DNA of 8,365 bases from JBFKQC01 sp041627895 (GTDB lineage: Bacteria; Pseudomonadota; Alphaproteobacteria; Rhodobacterales; Rhodobacteraceae): NCBI GenBank assembly GCA_041627895.1, contig JBFKQC010000108.1, positions 1-8,365 on the forward strand, read 5' to 3'. The position numbers and the translations under genes were made by a program. Of the stretch, positions 6,895 through 8,365 are shown in pieces. The notes under the pieces were generated by a model. It worked only from the letters and a program-made list of their open reading frames with translations. It was not told where the DNA came from and did not search any database. Position 1 is the first letter of the stretch. Each line of letters starts with the position of its first letter.

Positions 6895-6924
6895 GGCGCT
6901 CTGTTGTCCGCGCGCGCCGGCTTG

Positions 6925-8238
6925 TCAACCATCCCGCCGCCCGGCCCGCTGCCTGACAAACCAGTCCAGCCGCTTCTTCAGTTCGCGCTCGAACCCGCGC
7001 TCGACCGGCCGGTAATAGACCCCGCGCTTCATCCCCTCGGGGAAATAGTCCTGCCCGGAAAACGCGTCCTCGGCATCGTGATCATAGGCGTAGCCCGCGC
7101 CATAGCCCTGGTCTTTCATCAGCCGGGTGGGTGCGTTCAGGATGTGCTTCGGCGGCGCCAGGCTGCCGGTCGACTTCGCCGCCGCCATCGCCGCCTTGTA
7201 TGCGGCATAGACCGCGTTCGACTTCGGCGCCAGCGCCAGATAGGCCACCGCCTCGGCCAGCGCCAGTTCGCCCTCGGGCGAGCCGAGCCGCTCGTAGGTC
7301 GCCCAGGCGTCCAGGCAAAGCCGCTGCGCCTGCGGATCGGCCAGCCCGATATCCTCGATCGCCATCCGCGTGATCCGCCGCGCCAGGTATCGCGGGTCCT
7401 CGCCGCCCGCCAGCATCCGCGCCAGCCAGTACAGCGCCGCATCCGGGTCCGACCCGCGCACCGACTTGTGCAGCGCCGAGATCAGGTTGAAATGCGCGTC
7501 GCCGGACTTGTCGTACTGCGCCGCGCGCTTCTGCAGCCGCGTGACCAGCGCGTCGCGGTCAAGCTTGCCGCCGGCTTTCCAGGCCGCGATCTGCTCGATC
7601 AGGTTCAGCAGCGCCCGCCCGTCGCCATCGGCCATCTCCAGCAGCGCCTCGCGCGCCTCGCCGGTCAGCGGCAGCGCCCGGCCCAGCTCGTGCTCGGCGC
7701 GCTGCGCCAGCAGTTCCAGATCGGCCAGCGACAGCCGTTCCAGCACCAGCACCTGCGCCCGCGACAGCAGCGCCGCGTTCAGCTCGAAGGACGGGTTTTC
7801 CGTGGTGGCGCCCACCAGCAGGATCGTGCCGTCCTCCATGTGCGGCAGGAACCCGTCCTGCTGCGCCTTGTTGAAACGGTGGATCTCGTCGACGAACAGC
7901 AGCGTGCCCTGCCCGTTCCGCCGGCGCAGCTTCGCCGCCTCGAACACCTTCTTCAGGTCCGCGACGCCGGTGAAGATCGCGCTTATCTGCACGAAGGTCA
8001 GGTCGGTCTCGTCCGCCAGCAGCCGCGCGATCGTCGTCTTGCCGACCCCCGGCGGCCCCCAGAAGACCAGCGAAGACAACGCCCCCGAGGCCAGCATCAC
8101 GCCCAGGGGGCCGTCCGGGCCGATCACCGCGTCCTGGCCGATGACCTGCGACAGCTTCCGCGGCCGCAGCCGGTCGGCCAGCGGTCGCGGCGCGGCGCTG
8201 GTCTCGGGCTCCGGCAGGGCGTCGAAGAGATCGGCCAT
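6925..8238 (-). CDS. rarA: Replication-associated recombination protein A (RarA/MgsA, AAA+ ATPase)
   Basis: RarA is a clamp-loader-like AAA+ ATPase that acts at stalled replication forks and DNA ends (WRNIP1/Mgs1 family). The 437-residue protein is full length (E. coli RarA is about 447). In order: a short N-terminal tail MADLFDALPE, the entry motif LADRLRPRKLSQVIGQD (20-36), Walker A GPPGVGKTT (61-69), Walker B FVDEIHRF (115-122), sensor 1 ATTENPS (144-150), the arginine-finger region LLSR (157-160) and sensor 2 GDGRALLN (205-212). The C-terminal tetramerisation part includes YDKSGDAHFNLISALHKSVRG (242-262), RRITRMAIEDIGLADPQA (287-304) and the end region with KDQGYGAGYAYDHD. The start matches the family; GGGGG directly before the ATG is unusually close, and a second GGAG lies about 16 bases away. 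It heads the visible housekeeping cluster and is followed by crcB after 30 bases. Confidence 0.97.
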   Translation of the reverse strand: MADLFDALPEPETSAAPRPLADRLRPRKLSQVIGQDAVIGPDGPLGVMLASGALSSLVFWGPPGVGKTTIARLLADETDLTFVQISAIFTGVADLKKVFEAAKLRRRNGQGTLLFVDEIHRFNKAQQDGFLPHMEDGTILLVGATTENPSFELNAALLSRAQVLVLERLSLADLELLAQRAEHELGRALPLTGEAREALLEMADGDGRALLNLIEQIAAWKAGGKLDRDALVTRLQKRAAQYDKSGDAHFNLISALHKSVRGSDPDAALYWLARMLAGGEDPRYLARRITRMAIEDIGLADPQAQRLCLDAWATYERLGSPEGELALAEAVAYLALAPKSNAVYAAYKAAMAAAKSTGSLAPPKHILNAPTRLMKDQGYGAGYAYDHDAEDAFSGQDYFPEGMKRGVYYRPVERGFERELKKRLDWFVRQRAGRRDG

Positions 8239-8365
8239 GCCCCCTAGTTAGTCGCTCCCCCGCCGCAGGGGAAGCGCGCCCAGGGGTCTTCTTCTCGTCG
8301 GAAATCCGCATGTCCCGGCAATTCGGCCCGCGCCACGCCGGCCAAGGTGCCGCGCCTTCGGGCGG
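8239..8365. other. Unassigned sequence upstream of rarA at the window edge
   Basis: These 127 bases hold no gene I can identify. On the plus strand an ATG at 8310 opens a frame without a stop to the edge (MSRQFGPRHAG and on), but no ribosome binding site precedes it. On the minus strand two short frames run in from the edge and end at stops just upstream of rarA, so the C-terminus of an upstream co-directional gene is possible. A small inverted repeat, TCCCC (8256-8260) with GGGGA (8268-8272), lies here. A promoter for rarA could also be present, but I see no convincing -35/-10 pair. Confidence 0.3.

Noticed and set aside
6895..6924. Fluoride riboswitch upstream of crcB
   Set aside because: The gap to rarA is only 30 bases, too short for the aptamer, and I do not see its conserved loop sequences in the end of rarA.
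6895..6924. GC-alternating stretch between rarA and crcB as a terminator
   Set aside because: CCGGCGCGCGCGG is not a clean stem-loop, has no T-run, and would cut the operon with no other sign of a break.
6694..8247. A 517-codon plus-strand open frame opposite rarA
   Set aside because: It lies fully opposite a textbook RarA with all AAA+ motifs. The Arg/Gln-rich composition is explained by the codon use of the real gene.
1..8365. Mobile element, CRISPR array, tRNA, rRNA or defence-type system
   Set aside because: No transposase-like protein, terminal inverted repeats, spaced repeats, cloverleaf or rRNA-like sequence was seen. The window is almost fully occupied by conserved metabolic and housekeeping genes.

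Overview
This is a high-GC window with strong G/C preference at third codon positions, and its gene families are typical of an alphaproteobacterium, most likely Rhodobacterales (Roseobacter/Rhodobacter group). The evidence is a four-gene general L-amino acid ABC transporter of the aap/bzt type and an ATP12-family F1-ATPase assembly chaperone, a protein otherwise known mainly from mitochondria. The taxonomic placement is inference from gene content, not from a marker gene.

All eight recognised genes lie on the minus strand, so transcription runs from the right edge to the left. On the right is a compact housekeeping group: rarA (replication-associated AAA+ ATPase), crcB (fluoride channel), an RluA/RluC-type 23S rRNA pseudouridine synthase and the ATP12 chaperone. 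rarA and crcB are 30 bases apart. The crcB/pseudouridine synthase and pseudouridine synthase/ATP12 pairs each share an ATGA stop/start overlap, so these genes are probably co-transcribed and partly translationally coupled.

A 206-base intergenic region (4546-4751) follows. It holds a hairpin, a perfect 13-bp dyad, weak promoter-like hexamers and a good ribosome binding site. It leads into the amino acid transporter operon in the order aapJ (periplasmic binding protein), aapQ and aapM (the two permeases) and aapP (ATPase). A clear rho-independent-type terminator sits between aapJ and aapQ, which should make the binding protein more abundant than the membrane complex. aapQ and aapM are 1 base apart, and aapM and aapP are 15 bases apart. 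aapP is complete except for its stop codon, which falls at the window edge.

Together the left half imports a broad range of L-amino acids through the inner membrane at the expense of ATP. The right half is unrelated housekeeping (genome maintenance, fluoride export, ribosome modification, ATP synthase assembly). I see no mobile element, tRNA, rRNA, CRISPR array or defence island, and nothing that supports a new biological system. The points worth a second look are small regulatory structures around aapJ and the short unassigned right edge.
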